A DNA stretch of 64,000 bases from DATKYQ01 sp035528415 (GCA_035528415.1 DATKYQ010000022.1:1-64000); one strand, 5' to 3'; shown: positions 26,501 to 36,489, counted from the stretch's first letter. Notes: generated by a model not told the origin, from the letters alone. A program made the numbers and translations.

Positions 26501-27594
26501 GCGAGAACACGCTCGACAGCCTGACGGATTGCGGCTCGTGCGGCACGTCCTGCAACCGAACCAACGCCACGGCCTCCTGCTCGGGCGACAGCTGCCATAT
26601 CGCAGGCTGCAACTCGGGCTGGGGCAACTGCGACGGCAACGACGGCAATGGTTGCGAGAACACGCTCGACAGCCTATCGGATTGCGGCTCCTGCGGGACA
26701 TCCTGCAGCCTCGCCAACGCCACGGAATCCTGCTCGGGCGACACCTGCCACGTCACGGGCTGCGACCCGGGCTGGGGCGATTGCGACGGCAACGACCCCA
26801 ACGGCTGCGAGAACTCGCTCGACAGCCTCTCGGATTGCGGCTCGTGCGGCACGTCTTGCAGCCGGGCCAATGCCACGGCCTCCTGCTCGGGCGACAGCTG
26901 CCACATCGGAAGCTGCAACTCGGGCTGGGGCAACTGCGACGGCAACGACGGCAATGGTTGCGAGAACACCCTCGACAGCCTCTCGGATTGCGGCTCGTGC
27001 GGGACATCTTGCAGCCTTGCCAACGCCACGGAATCCTGCTCGGGCGACACCTGCCACGTCACAAGCTGCGATGGGGGCTGGGGCAACTGCGACGGCAACG
27101 ACCCCAACGGATGCGAGAACTCGCTCGACAGCCTGGGCAACTGCGGCTCGTGCGGCACTACCTGCAGCCGGGCCAACGCCACGGCCTCCTGCTCGGGCGA
27201 CTCCTGCCACATCGGAAGCTGCAACTCGGGCTGGGGCAACTGCGACGGCAGCGACGGCAACGGCTGCGAGAACACGCTCGACAGCCTCTCGGACTGCGGC
27301 TCGTGCGGGACGGCCTGCAACCGAACCAACGCCACGCCTTCTTGCTCGGGCGACAGCTGCCACATCGGAAGCTGCGACTCGGGCTACGACGACTGCAACT
27401 CGACAGATTCCGACGGTTGCGAGACCCCGCTCGGCACTTCGAGCGACTGCTCCGCCTGCTCCGACGCCTGCGGGCCGACCACCAACAAGATCTGTATCAG
27501 TAACTCGCCCGACCACTGCGGCTGCAATGTCAACGGTAATTGCGACACGGGCAATGGCGAAACATGCAACACCACCTCGCACCTGTGCGAATAG
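23581..27594 (+). CDS. Cys-rich lipoprotein with MopE-like motifs and eleven 51-aa repeats
   Basis: 1337 residues from the ATG at 23581 (GGAGA upstream); two in-frame starts further upstream lack good sites. The signal peptide ends in LLMPGC, so the protein is lipidated. Residues about 25-150 form a globular domain (VWIRIVSPLVTITNVRLYVY). Then come several MopE-like blocks such as DCDDGDAAVNPDVTEVCDDK and DNLDNDCDGITD, seen in Asp/Cys-rich surface proteins of myxobacteria and methanotrophs. The second half is eleven copies of a 51-residue module with NGCEN, LSDCGSCGT, NATASCSGDSCHI and SGWGNCDGND, each with about eight Cys. A rigid, disulfide-rich stalk on the cell surface is likely; ligand unknown. 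Confidence 0.8.
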   Translation: MLITAGKRFGFPPGALLGLLFLGLLMPGCSADSQTGVWIRIVSPLVTITNVRLYVYDATSFDTQWVSQVDVPEPPLTEARTFDPSSDDPANQLWVLILAGSEVNDSIRIVGVGLRDGREVANAGLDKIVFSPGKIIDHADEEGNPLTLVLEGCKDEDQDGFCPPSDCDDGDAAVNPDVTEVCDDKDNNCDRATDEGCPCSSGQQRDCWPQWAPALETICLNSGDNDPCACKQGSQSCAGGVWGACDGLVMPVAEGKLDENGNPVPCDDLGSFLCYPTCTDEIDNDCNRFLDLKDTGCGGCEPGTGKDCYTGPSETRTIGTCRDGRQNCKDDGTWPLDCPGESLPMGWSKETPDGAAEFDKCDNLDNDCDGITDNVTIHESCDLSAGCCRDAVKDCVGGHWIDCTLEDYRSFAHDTCYDPRLGDDYEYYVGDETTDNCDGLDNDCDGDPDDVFDPNTLERLCKCKIGDTTVCETRNQGICVPGLFICVDGQLVIDGTCVQGKPSESCDNLDNDCDGTTDQTEAARLDCLENIVGQQENARVDRCALGKCICVCNDGWWDNDDNLCMQSGGCEYPCYQSAGLVERCDGADNNCNGPIDAADQPLATVDALCPYRDGTRIPGRGGEAGGPAEACVSGECQFECAAPYDDCDNDRRLPVPLPGETDSSNGCEIDLTDNVDNCGACDNQCSFNHGGAYCQNFTCRLGACIGLWDNCNGQEADGCETSLETLSDCGSCGTNCSRTNASASCSGGSCHIASCDPGWGNCDGNDANGCENPLDSLSDCGSCGTNCSRAHATASCSGDSCHIVSCDGGWDDCDGNDGNGCENSLDSLSDCGSCGTSCSRSNAMASCSGDSCHIASCNSGWGNCDNNDGNGCENPLDSLSDCGSCGTSCSRTHATASCAGDSCHITSCDSGWGNCDNNDGNGCENSLDNLTNCGSCGTNCSRANATASCSGDSCHIVSCNGGFDDCDGVDANGCENTLDSLTDCGSCGTSCNRTNATASCSGDSCHIAGCNSGWGNCDGNDGNGCENTLDSLSDCGSCGTSCSLANATESCSGDTCHVTGCDPGWGDCDGNDPNGCENSLDSLSDCGSCGTSCSRANATASCSGDSCHIGSCNSGWGNCDGNDGNGCENTLDSLSDCGSCGTSCSLANATESCSGDTCHVTSCDGGWGNCDGNDPNGCENSLDSLGNCGSCGTTCSRANATASCSGDSCHIGSCNSGWGNCDGSDGNGCENTLDSLSDCGSCGTACNRTNATPSCSGDSCHIGSCDSGYDDCNSTDSDGCETPLGTSSDCSACSDACGPTTNKICISNSPDHCGCNVNGNCDTGNGETCNTTSHLCE
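25726..27408 (+). repeat. Eleven tandem 153-bp coding repeats
   Basis: The spacing of the shared CACATCG block is exactly 153 bases (25831, 25984, 26137 and onwards), and eleven units of 51 codons run from 25726 to 27408. A twelfth, decayed unit follows. Units are close at DNA level, for example the repeated stretches around GGCTCGTGCGGCAC, so copy number may vary by recombination or assembly error. Confidence 0.85.
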
Positions 27595-27612
27595 GTTGCT
27601 GCGGCACAGGCT

Positions 27613-28887
27613 TTACTTTTTCCAGACAGCCTTGCCGTCTTGCGACCAGGCGGGCACTCCCGGGGGCAGGTCCGCAGGGATGCGGCGCAGGATGTCGCCG
27701 GGCGGGCGGATCAGCACCGCCCCGTTGGGGATCTCGCGACCCTGACCGATGGTGACGTCGAGGCCGGCGAAACAGCCGTGCCCGAAGCAGGCCCCCAGCA
27801 GCTTGTTGTCGATGGGCTGCAGGCTGCCCTGGTGCATGACACGGGTCTGGCCGGCGGCGCGCAGGTCTACCACCCAGACACGCGAGGTCAGCGCGCAGCG
27901 GCTGCCGAACAGGCAGGCCTGGATGCCGTTGACGCACAGGTCAGAGTCTGGGTAACCTGCGCAGAATACCATGGTCGAGTTCTTGCTGATGAAACACTTC
28001 GGGCCCACCACCGAGAAGTAGACGTTGGCCCGATCCTCGATGGTGACGTCGTCGCCGACCAGGCAGCCGCGAACCAAAGTGTAGGCGCCGATCTTGACGT
28101 TGTCCCCCAGCAGGCAGCCCTCGACGGTGGCGGTCGGGTGGATGAAACAGTTCTTGCCCTTGCGGTTGGCCCGGCCCATCAGCGTCCACAGGTAGCCGGC
28201 CTTGCTGATGCGGCCGCGCAGCAGGGCGGCAAGACCGCTCGACAACGCCTTGCCCAGGCTCCATGCCTTGTGATCCAGCACGTTCTCGACCCACTCGATC
28301 TGAACCGCAAGCTGGTTGGCCCATAGCACGTGCACCCAGTGCACGACGTGCATGACCACGCTCGAGGTGACCGGATGCTCGTAGCGTGAAAAACCCGAGA
28401 TGTGCGGCGGGGCGGGCATGGCAAAGATCTTTTCCCGGAAGCGGGCCCGCACCGGGCGCGCCCGGGAAAGACACTCCTCCAGGCCGGCCTGACTGTCCGG
28501 AGGAAGCTGTGCATGAATCATGTAGAGACGGTAAAGAACCAACTTCTCCCCGTCCCCCTCGCCCGTCTCGAGATCCTGCAGCGAGCGTGTGCGCCTGACC
28601 AGCAAGGAGTCGGCCGGCAGCCCGCAACGAATCGACTCGCCGGCCTGCCGTCCGCGACGCACGAAGTCGTCGATCACCCTGCGGGTGAAGTAGACATCGT
28701 CGTAGGTCAGCAAAAAACTGTTCTCGCGGATATCCTCGGGCCCGGCGATGCGCTCGACATCCAGGCCGGCCCGGCGCAGCACGCGATCCTGCGCGTCGCA
28801 CAGCCGGCGATTGCCGATCATCGCTTCGGCGACCGGGTCGCCGAAGGGGTGAATGCTGATACCCGAGGGAAGAATGTAGGCCTTCAT
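27613..28887 (-). CDS. Left-handed beta-helix (hexapeptide repeat) protein, GlmU-like layout
   Basis: 424 residues from the ATG at 28887, where MKAYILPSGISIHPFGDP begins; the open frame to 28983 lacks a site. The C-terminal 190 residues carry hexapeptide repeats of the left-handed beta-helix fold: HPTATVEGCLLGDNVKIGAY, GCLVGDDVTIEDRANVY and GLDVTIGQGREIPNGAVL. The N-terminal part has no clear nucleotidyltransferase motif, but the overall order (N-terminal domain, helix, repeats) resembles sugar-nucleotide enzymes such as GlmU. Acyl- or nucleotidyl-transfer in envelope synthesis is possible; no active-site His is sure. It converges with the repeat lipoprotein and follows hppA. Confidence 0.6.
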   Translation of the reverse strand: MKAYILPSGISIHPFGDPVAEAMIGNRRLCDAQDRVLRRAGLDVERIAGPEDIRENSFLLTYDDVYFTRRVIDDFVRRGRQAGESIRCGLPADSLLVRRTRSLQDLETGEGDGEKLVLYRLYMIHAQLPPDSQAGLEECLSRARPVRARFREKIFAMPAPPHISGFSRYEHPVTSSVVMHVVHWVHVLWANQLAVQIEWVENVLDHKAWSLGKALSSGLAALLRGRISKAGYLWTLMGRANRKGKNCFIHPTATVEGCLLGDNVKIGAYTLVRGCLVGDDVTIEDRANVYFSVVGPKCFISKNSTMVFCAGYPDSDLCVNGIQACLFGSRCALTSRVWVVDLRAAGQTRVMHQGSLQPIDNKLLGACFGHGCFAGLDVTIGQGREIPNGAVLIRPPGDILRRIPADLPPGVPAWSQDGKAVWKK

Positions 28888-28933
28888 GAAACCAGCGTAC
28901 GGAGCGCCGGCGCGGGTGTCAATCTTATACCAA

Positions 28934-31033
28934 TCACTTGAAGAGCAAGCTTCCCCACCTGGCGAAGATCGGCGCCAGAACAAGCGACACCACGCTCATC
29001 AGCTTGATCAGGATATTCAGCGCCGGGCCGGCGGTGTCCTTGAAGGGATCGCCGACGGTGTCGCCTACCACCGCAGCCTTGTGCGTCTCGGAGCCCTTGC
29101 CGCCCAATGCGCCGCCTTCGATGTGCTTCTTGGCGTTATCCCAGGCGCCTCCGGCGTTGGCCATGAAGAGGGCCATCAGCACGCCGGTTACGGTCACGCC
29201 GGCCAGCAGCCCTCCCAGGGCCTTGACGCTGATGAAGCCCATGATCACCGGCACCAGTATGGCGATCAGCCCGGGGGCGATCATCTCCCTGATGGCGGCC
29301 GAAGTGGAGATATCCACGCACTTGGCGTATTCGGCCTTGGCCTTGCCTTCCATCAGGCCCTCGATGGTGCGGAACTGACGGCGCACCTCTTCGATCATCG
29401 CCTGGGCGGCGCGGCCGACCGCGTTCAGGGCGAACGACGAGAACAGGAAAGGCATCATGCCGCCTATCAGCAGGCCGGCCATGATAACCGGGTCGGCCAC
29501 GTCGATGGAGGTCATGCCCACCTGGGCACGGAAGGCGGCAAACAGCGCCAGTGCGGTCAGCGCCGCCGAACCGATAGCAAAACCCTTGCCTATGGCGGCT
29601 GTTGTGTTACCCACCGCGTCGAGTTTATCGGTGCGTTCGCGCACCTCGGGCGGCAACTCGGCCATCTCGGCAATGCCTCCGGCGTTGTCGGCCACCGGGC
29701 CGTAGGCATCCACCGCCAGCTGGATGCCGGTGGTGGAAAGCATGCCCAAAGCGCCTATCGCGATGCCGTACATGCCGGCGAAATAGTAGGCCGCCACGAT
29801 GGCGACAGCCAGCACAAGAAGCGGCCAGGTGGTCGAGCGCATGCCCACCGCCAGGCCCTTGATGATGTTGGTGGCCGCGCCCGTCTGCGATGCTTCGGCG
29901 ATCTGGTTGGTGGGCTTCTTGTTCTCGCCGGTGTAGTACTCGGTCAGCAGGCCGATGGCCACACCGGCCACGAGCCCGACCACCGCCGAAGTGGCGATGC
30001 CCCACCAGTAGAAGGTCACGCCGTCCGTGGTCCACTCGGCCGGCAGCAAGAACTTGGCCAACACGAAGGTCGCCCCGGCGGTCAGGATGGCCGTCAGGAA
30101 GGTTCCCGTGTTCAGGGCCGTCTGCGGGTTGCCGCCTTCCTTGGTGCGCACGAAGAAGGTGCCGATGATCGAGAGCACGATGCCCACCCCGGCGATGACC
30201 AGCGGCAGGAAGATGGCGTTGTAGCCCATGTCGGCGTTCTGGGCCCTGATGGCCGGGATCCAGGTAGCGCCCAGTACCATGGCGCCGACGATGGCGCCGA
30301 CATACGACTCGAAGAGATCGGCGCCCATGCCGGCCACGTCGCCGACGTTGTCACCGACGTTGTCGGCGATGGTTGCCGGATTGCGCGGATCGTCCTCGGG
30401 GATTCCGGCCTCGACCTTACCGACCAAGTCGGCGCCCACGTCTGCCGCCTTGGTGTAGATTCCGCCGCCCACGCGGGCGAAGAGCGCGATGGAAGAGGCG
30501 CCCAGCGAGAATCCGGTGATGGTGTTGAGCACGATGACAGTGTCGGTTCCCTGGAAATCCCAGATAAACGTATAGATAATGAAGAGAACCCCGAGCCCGA
30601 GTGTCGCCAGTCCGACAACGCACATGCCCATCACTGCGCCGCCGCTGAAGGCGATCATCAGCGCGGGGTTGAGCCCGGTGCGGGCCGCCGCGGCGGTGCG
30701 CACGTTGGCCGCCGTGGCGACGCGCATGCCGAAGTAGCCCGCCGTGGCCGAACAGGTCGCCCCGACGACGAAGCTTATTGCGACCAGCCAAGACGAGTTT
30801 TCCATGCCCGCGTTGGCCCAGGCGAGCAGCACCGCGACCACCACTACGAAAATCGCTATCACGCTGTACTCGCGGCCGAGAAAGGCCATGGCGCCCTCGC
30901 GGATGTAGCCGCCGATCTCCTTCATCTTGTCGGTTCCGGCATCAGCCTTATTGACACCAATGGCCTTGATCAGGGCGAACAGCAACGCCAGAACGCCGGC
31001 AACGGGTGCAACCAGCATCAACACGGTTTCCAT
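28934..31033 (-). CDS. hppA: Membrane-bound proton/sodium-translocating pyrophosphatase
   Basis: 699 residues from the ATG at 31033 (CGGAGG upstream). About 16 membrane segments are visible. The signature DVGADLVGKVEAGIPEDDPR and the repeated DNVGDNVGDVAGMGADLFES hold pyrophosphate and Mg. GNTTAAIGKGFAIGSAALTA has Ala after GNTT, where K+-independent enzymes have Lys, so this is the K+-dependent type; such enzymes may pump H+, Na+ or both. It saves energy by using the pyrophosphate made in biosynthesis. It has its own promoter with a palindrome. Confidence 0.95.
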   Translation of the reverse strand: METVLMLVAPVAGVLALLFALIKAIGVNKADAGTDKMKEIGGYIREGAMAFLGREYSVIAIFVVVVAVLLAWANAGMENSSWLVAISFVVGATCSATAGYFGMRVATAANVRTAAAARTGLNPALMIAFSGGAVMGMCVVGLATLGLGVLFIIYTFIWDFQGTDTVIVLNTITGFSLGASSIALFARVGGGIYTKAADVGADLVGKVEAGIPEDDPRNPATIADNVGDNVGDVAGMGADLFESYVGAIVGAMVLGATWIPAIRAQNADMGYNAIFLPLVIAGVGIVLSIIGTFFVRTKEGGNPQTALNTGTFLTAILTAGATFVLAKFLLPAEWTTDGVTFYWWGIATSAVVGLVAGVAIGLLTEYYTGENKKPTNQIAEASQTGAATNIIKGLAVGMRSTTWPLLVLAVAIVAAYYFAGMYGIAIGALGMLSTTGIQLAVDAYGPVADNAGGIAEMAELPPEVRERTDKLDAVGNTTAAIGKGFAIGSAALTALALFAAFRAQVGMTSIDVADPVIMAGLLIGGMMPFLFSSFALNAVGRAAQAMIEEVRRQFRTIEGLMEGKAKAEYAKCVDISTSAAIREMIAPGLIAILVPVIMGFISVKALGGLLAGVTVTGVLMALFMANAGGAWDNAKKHIEGGALGGKGSETHKAAVVGDTVGDPFKDTAGPALNILIKLMSVVSLVLAPIFARWGSLLFK

Positions 31034-31066
31034 GCCTTTTCCTCCGTCTAGGGTGGACTTGGCGAC

Positions 31067-31094
31067 AAAATACCCCCTTGACACGGGTTGTCAA
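31067..31094 (-). promoter_or_regulatory. Promoter of hppA with overlapping TTGACA/TGTCAA palindrome
   Basis: On the minus strand TTGACA (complement of 31089-31094) and TATTTT (complement of 31067-31072) are 16 bases apart, about 34 bases before the hppA ATG. The -35 is one arm of the palindrome TTGACA-N5-TGTCAA at 31078-31094, which could be an operator or a chance second -35 facing the other way. Confidence 0.55.
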
Positions 31095-31205
31095 CCGTTT
31101 TCGCGCTCCTTGTCGATTCAAAAACCTTATAAGGGGCAACAGAAAAATAGATAACAATTGGTAACCTCTTGCCGACAGGCCGGGCTACGGATAGTATCCC
31201 GGGTC

Positions 31206-31667
31206 ATGGTTAACGTGCGGGTACAAGTTTTCCTGGCGCTGTCTCTTGTCCTTGCGGCCCCCGGCCTGCAGGCCGGGCGGCCATGGAAGGCTTCCGTTTC
31301 GGTTCCTGCGACCGAGGGCCTGGGCAGGCGACTTTTGCAACTCGATGCGAAAACAATGAAGCGCTTTCGCGAGATCTTCGGCCGTGGGTCGCTCTTGCTG
31401 TCGCGGGGGCGCTATCGGGAGGCGGCCAAGGCTCTCGGGCAGGCCATCGAACTCTATCCCGATCACCTCGGCGCACGCATCGCCCGTGTCAGGACCCTAA
31501 TGGTGCTGGGCTACCTCTCCTGGAACGCCGAGTTGATCCGCACGGCGATTGGCGATATTCGCAGAGCCGAAGAACGTTCGCCCCAAAATAGGCAAGTTCG
31601 CTTTCTGTCACGCCTGCTCGACGGCCTGCTTACGCGCATGCGCGTCTACAAGAAAAAGACAAAGTAG
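31206..31667 (+). CDS. Secreted TPR-like protein
   Basis: 153 residues from the ATG at 31206, where MVNVRVQVFLALSLVLAAPG is a signal peptide with cleavage near LQAG. The mature part has a tetratricopeptide-like unit: GSLLLSRGRYREAAKALGQA, then IELYPDHLGARIARV, and a second helical pair. Short TPR proteins act as adaptors in the periplasm. No strong ribosome site precedes the start, and an upstream in-frame ATG at 31158 is possible. It is divergent from hppA. No specific role can be named. Confidence 0.6.
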   Translation: MVNVRVQVFLALSLVLAAPGLQAGRPWKASVSVPATEGLGRRLLQLDAKTMKRFREIFGRGSLLLSRGRYREAAKALGQAIELYPDHLGARIARVRTLMVLGYLSWNAELIRTAIGDIRRAEERSPQNRQVRFLSRLLDGLLTRMRVYKKKTK

Positions 31668-31701
31668 TCATCCGCAGGCAGCTGTGATAAAAGTCTCCTC
31701 G

Positions 31702-32511
31702 ATGGAAGCCCATAAACTCGCCCGGGTGTACGAGAAAGAGGTCGCGCCCCACTGGGAAGGTCATTTCGTGCCTTTCCTGCTCGAGTCCTTCCCGGCCGAA
31801 CTGCCACGCAAAGCCACGCTTCTCGAGATGTGCTGCGCCACGGGAGATCTTACCGCCGAAATCGCCGCCCGTCTGCCGGAGGGAGGCCGGCTGATCGCCG
31901 TCGAGGACGTGCGCGAGCTGATGGACCTGGCCCGGGCCAAGATCCCGGCGGACATGCGCAAACGCGTGTTCTTCAAGAAGGAGCAACCGAACGCGCTCAC
32001 CTTCGCCGACGAAACCTACCAGGGAGTCCTCTCTCCCGGGCTGCCGACCGTCTACGACCTGGCCGACGTCCTGGCCGAGGCCGTGCGCCTGCTGGGCAAG
32101 GACGGCTTCGTGCTGCTTGGGGCGCTGCTTTCGGGCAGCTTCCAGGAACTTCTGGACATCTACCGCGAAGTGCTCGAGAAGGAAGATCTGGTCGCAGCCC
32201 AGGACAACCTCGACAGTTTCTGCGGCAAGTTGCCGGATCCGCCGGCTGCCAACCGCATGCTCTCCGCGGCCGGGCTGATAGAATGTCGCGCGCGGGCCCG
32301 CACGGTGAGCATTCACTTCGAAAACGGCCTGGGGTTGATCAGATCGCCGCTTGTCAGGCGCCACTGCCTGGAAGAGTGCCTCGGGTTCATCAAGGATCGC
32401 GGCTGGCGCGAAGGTGTGCTGGCCGGCATTGTTCGCTCATTGGATACCTATTTTCCAAAGGGGCTCGACCTGACGCTGGTTTTGGGGCGGCTCGAGGGAG
32501 TCAAGTTGTAG
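31702..32511 (+). CDS. Class I SAM-dependent methyltransferase
   Basis: 269 residues from the ATG at 31702. LLEMCCATGDLTAEIAARLP is motif I of the SAM fold, AVEDVRELMDLARAKIP supplies the acidic residue of motif II, and GKDGFVLLGALLSGSFQELL is the post-I region. Similar to the MenG/UbiE-like branch in its first half, but without their specific motifs. No strong Shine-Dalgarno is seen, and the frame is open further upstream through the TPR gene. Starts 34 bases after that gene; may be co-transcribed. Substrate unknown. Confidence 0.68.
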   Translation: MEAHKLARVYEKEVAPHWEGHFVPFLLESFPAELPRKATLLEMCCATGDLTAEIAARLPEGGRLIAVEDVRELMDLARAKIPADMRKRVFFKKEQPNALTFADETYQGVLSPGLPTVYDLADVLAEAVRLLGKDGFVLLGALLSGSFQELLDIYREVLEKEDLVAAQDNLDSFCGKLPDPPAANRMLSAAGLIECRARARTVSIHFENGLGLIRSPLVRRHCLEECLGFIKDRGWREGVLAGIVRSLDTYFPKGLDLTLVLGRLEGVKL

Positions 32512-32522
32512 TGGCCCGTCTT

Positions 32523-34118
<1,596 letters not shown>

Positions 34119-34268
34119 GGCTCTCCATCCATAAAAAGGACACGCTGCCGGGCAACGGATCGCCGCCCGATAACAATCCTTGGAGTAAACCACACCCGGG
34201 CAGCCTGATCAATCATCGGTCGTACTTCGGCCGAACTTCGCTTCGAAGAGATTGACCCGCGGGCAGGG

Positions 34269-35354
34269 ATGGGGCAAGCTACTTCCACCGTGAAATCTTG
34301 CACCCAAATCTTTGCGCTCTTTTGCCTGGCGATCGCTTGCGGCTGCGGCGATAAGACCGAGGCGCATCTCGAGCACTTTCTCGATCCCGCCGCGGCCGGC
34401 AATGCTTCGCCGCCCGAGTCGCTCGACCCGTTCGCCATTACCAATGACGGCAAGGCGGCCGACCGCATCAACACCATGGACTTCGACGATGTCGCCCGGC
34501 GCCTGGGCCCCCATCGCACGACGGCCCGCACGCGTTTCGCCTTCGCCGGTCCCAAGGTCCACGCCTCGCTGCGCGAAGAAGACATGATCGTCTTGGCGCG
34601 CAACGGCGATTTCAGGGTGAAGGTCGAAAACGAGTCCGGTCAGGGCTACGAGGTTGTTTACTCGGCGAAGCATTTATACATGCGCAACCGCTACGGGACG
34701 TTTCACGAGCGCGAGACCCTGGCCGGAGATCATCTCAAGTGGCGCGCCGCCGCTTATGGGGGCTGGGCCGCCGTCTACCGGTTGTACCGCGGGAGTCTCG
34801 GCTTCACCAAGCTGGGTATGGTTCGCCACAACGGCCGCGACGCGGTTCGGTTTTCCATTGGCATGAGTGACGCGAAGCCGCGCCCGGTGGCGGGCGCGCC
34901 CGCGTCCGCCTCGGCGCCCGTTCCCGCCGGAGTTACGAAATACGTCCTGCCGATCGAGCCCACCCCCAGCGAGCGAGATCGCTGGCGTGACAAGGTCAAA
35001 CCGCTCTCGGCATCGGGCACGATTTTAGTGGACGCCGACTGTGGCGCCGTGCTGGGCGTCGACTTCTCGGGCGAGCTCGGCCTGCCTTCCCCGGGGGATG
35101 GCGGCGAAATCGCCCTGACGGTCAAGACGGTCCTGCTCACGGACGGGTTCGGCAATCCGCCTTCCATCGCCGCGCCGGACGAGAAAGAGATACGGCCCGT
35201 GCCTGAGCGCATCAAGGTCGACACCCATCCGATCGATTTCTACTTCGGCAAGGGTTTCACCTCGTCCCTGGGCGCCGCGGCTGGCGTGGCTCGGGACGCC
35301 GAGAAGCGCACGCAAAAAACGAAGTCCACGGGAGGTTCGACATCAAGGCACTAA
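34269..35354 (+). CDS. Putative lipoprotein of unknown function
   Basis: 361 residues. The N-terminus has a short signal with Cys residues (FALFCLAIACGC) consistent with lipidation at the second or third Cys. The body carries TARTRFAFAGPKVHASLREE and GNFRV-like strands, then YSAKHLYMRNRYGTFHER and VRHNGRDAVRFSIGM, resembling a LolA/LppX-like half-barrel for hydrophobic ligands, but no family is certain. A Pro/Ala-rich linker (PVAGAPASASAPVPAG) splits it. The start is uncertain: ATG 34269 and GTG 34290 both lack clear ribosome sites. Its end overlaps the proposed rsfS start. Confidence 0.55.
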   Translation: MGQATSTVKSCTQIFALFCLAIACGCGDKTEAHLEHFLDPAAAGNASPPESLDPFAITNDGKAADRINTMDFDDVARRLGPHRTTARTRFAFAGPKVHASLREEDMIVLARNGDFRVKVENESGQGYEVVYSAKHLYMRNRYGTFHERETLAGDHLKWRAAAYGGWAAVYRLYRGSLGFTKLGMVRHNGRDAVRFSIGMSDAKPRPVAGAPASASAPVPAGVTKYVLPIEPTPSERDRWRDKVKPLSASGTILVDADCGAVLGVDFSGELGLPSPGDGGEIALTVKTVLLTDGFGNPPSIAAPDEKEIRPVPERIKVDTHPIDFYFGKGFTSSLGAAAGVARDAEKRTQKTKSTGGSTSRH

Positions 35355-35689
35355 AACTGGCCACGGCATTGACAGAGTGTGCGATTGAAAATAAGGCTCG
35401 CCGGCCGCGGCTGCTCGAGATAGGTGAGCTGAGTTCGTACACCGATTTCATCATCATCTTGACGGCCACCAGCGACCGCCATGCCCGTTCTTTAGCGGAC
35501 CACTTGCGGGAAGACCTGAAAAAGGCACGCGTCATCCCGCTGGGGGTCGAGGGGTACGACGGCGGCCAGTGGGTCCTGCTCGACTTCGGCGAGGTTGTGG
35601 TACACATCTTCCAGGAGACGGTGCGCGACTTCTACGATCTCGACGGCCTGTGGATCGACGCCAAAAACATCCCGATCAAGGAAGTATAA
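35342..35689 (+). CDS. rsfS: Ribosomal silencing factor RsfS (Iojap family), unusual start
   Basis: 115 residues if started at 35342. The core LLEIGELSSYTDFIIILTAT, SDRHARSLADHL and GQWVLLDFGEVVVHIFQETV, ending in YDLDGLW, is the RsfS signature; the protein binds uL14 and stops subunit joining in slow growth. The conserved first helix reads IKALKLATALTECAIENKA, which begins before the first standard start (TTG at 35369). A perfect GGAGG (35331-35335) sits six bases before ATC at 35342, so a rare ATC start is proposed. If TTG is used, the protein has 106 residues and lacks half of the helix. Overlaps the preceding gene. Confidence 0.82.
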   Translation: MKALKLATALTECAIENKARRPRLLEIGELSSYTDFIIILTATSDRHARSLADHLREDLKKARVIPLGVEGYDGGQWVLLDFGEVVVHIFQETVRDFYDLDGLWIDAKNIPIKEV

Positions 35690-35709
35690 TTACCCATACC
35701 ATTACCCAC

Positions 35710-36429
35710 ATGATTACCAGCGCCCTGGGCGGGGTGGCCGATCTGCTGCTGCCGCCGAGCTGCGCGCTTTGCGGCGAGCTTGTCGATCATCCCAAGACAC
35801 CCGTCTGCCCGATTTGCCGGGAGGGTTTCGAGAAAATCCCGCCGCCGTTGTGCCCGCGTTGCGGGCAACCTTTTGTTGGCGCGGGTTTGTGTCCCGATTG
35901 CCGCGCGGATGATTCAGCGATTGTCATGCTGCGTTCCGGGTTCGCTTTCGGCGGCAGCATGTCACAGGCGATCCTGCGTCTCAAGTACGGGCATAAGCGG
36001 CAACTGGCCCCGTACCTCGCCCGCATGCTCATATGCCCCGGGATGCCCGACATGGATTTCGCGACCTGCGATCTGCTTATTCCGGTCCCCCTGCACCGTA
36101 AGCGGATCGCCGAGCGGGGCTTCAACCAGTCCGCACTGTTGGCCCGAGAGATAGGTGCCGTGCTGCATATTCCGACGGCGCCGAACGCCCTGGTGCGCAC
36201 CCGCCCCACCGTCTCGCAGTCGAGGATGCAAAGCCGGCGGCAAAGGGCCGAAAACCTGCGCGGCGCCTTTGCGCTTCGCCCGGGAATTCGGATTGCGGGC
36301 AAGCGTGTCTGCATAGTCGACGATGTCGTCACCACCGGGGCCACCCTGGAAGCCTGCGCCCGGGCATTGCTCGCCGCCCGGCCGGCTTCGCTCGTGGGAA
36401 TCACGCTGGCGCGCACGCTGCACTCGTGA
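35710..36429 (+). CDS. ComF family phosphoribosyltransferase-like protein
   Basis: 239 residues from the ATG at 35710. The N-terminal zinc ribbon has CALCGELVDH, CPICREGF, CPRCGQPF and CPDCR. The middle has LLIPVPLHRKRIAERGFNQS, a ComF hallmark, and the C-terminus has KRVCIVDDVVTTGATLEA, the PRPP-binding motif of type I phosphoribosyltransferases. ComF/GntX proteins act in DNA uptake or in use of DNA as food; the exact chemistry is not settled. It starts 20 bases after rsfS and is followed by a terminator. Confidence 0.88.
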   Translation: MITSALGGVADLLLPPSCALCGELVDHPKTPVCPICREGFEKIPPPLCPRCGQPFVGAGLCPDCRADDSAIVMLRSGFAFGGSMSQAILRLKYGHKRQLAPYLARMLICPGMPDMDFATCDLLIPVPLHRKRIAERGFNQSALLAREIGAVLHIPTAPNALVRTRPTVSQSRMQSRRQRAENLRGAFALRPGIRIAGKRVCIVDDVVTTGATLEACARALLAARPASLVGITLARTLHS

Positions 36430-36489
36430 ACTCGAAAGCCGGACAAGCCGCTGTATGTCCCACACTGTATTGAAACATGCGCAAGTCCT

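Noticed and set aside
25726..27408. CRISPR-like array
   Set aside because: The units are 153 bp, in frame, and coding throughout, with no short palindromic repeat and unique spacer pattern.
24238..27582. Several long antisense frames over the Cys-rich repeat gene
   Set aside because: Their repeats only mirror the 153-bp units of the real gene, and they lack ribosome sites.
28886..31051. Open frame of 721 codons opposite hppA
   Set aside because: It mirrors a highly conserved membrane pyrophosphatase, and its His/Gln/Arg-rich product has no membrane segments or known motif.
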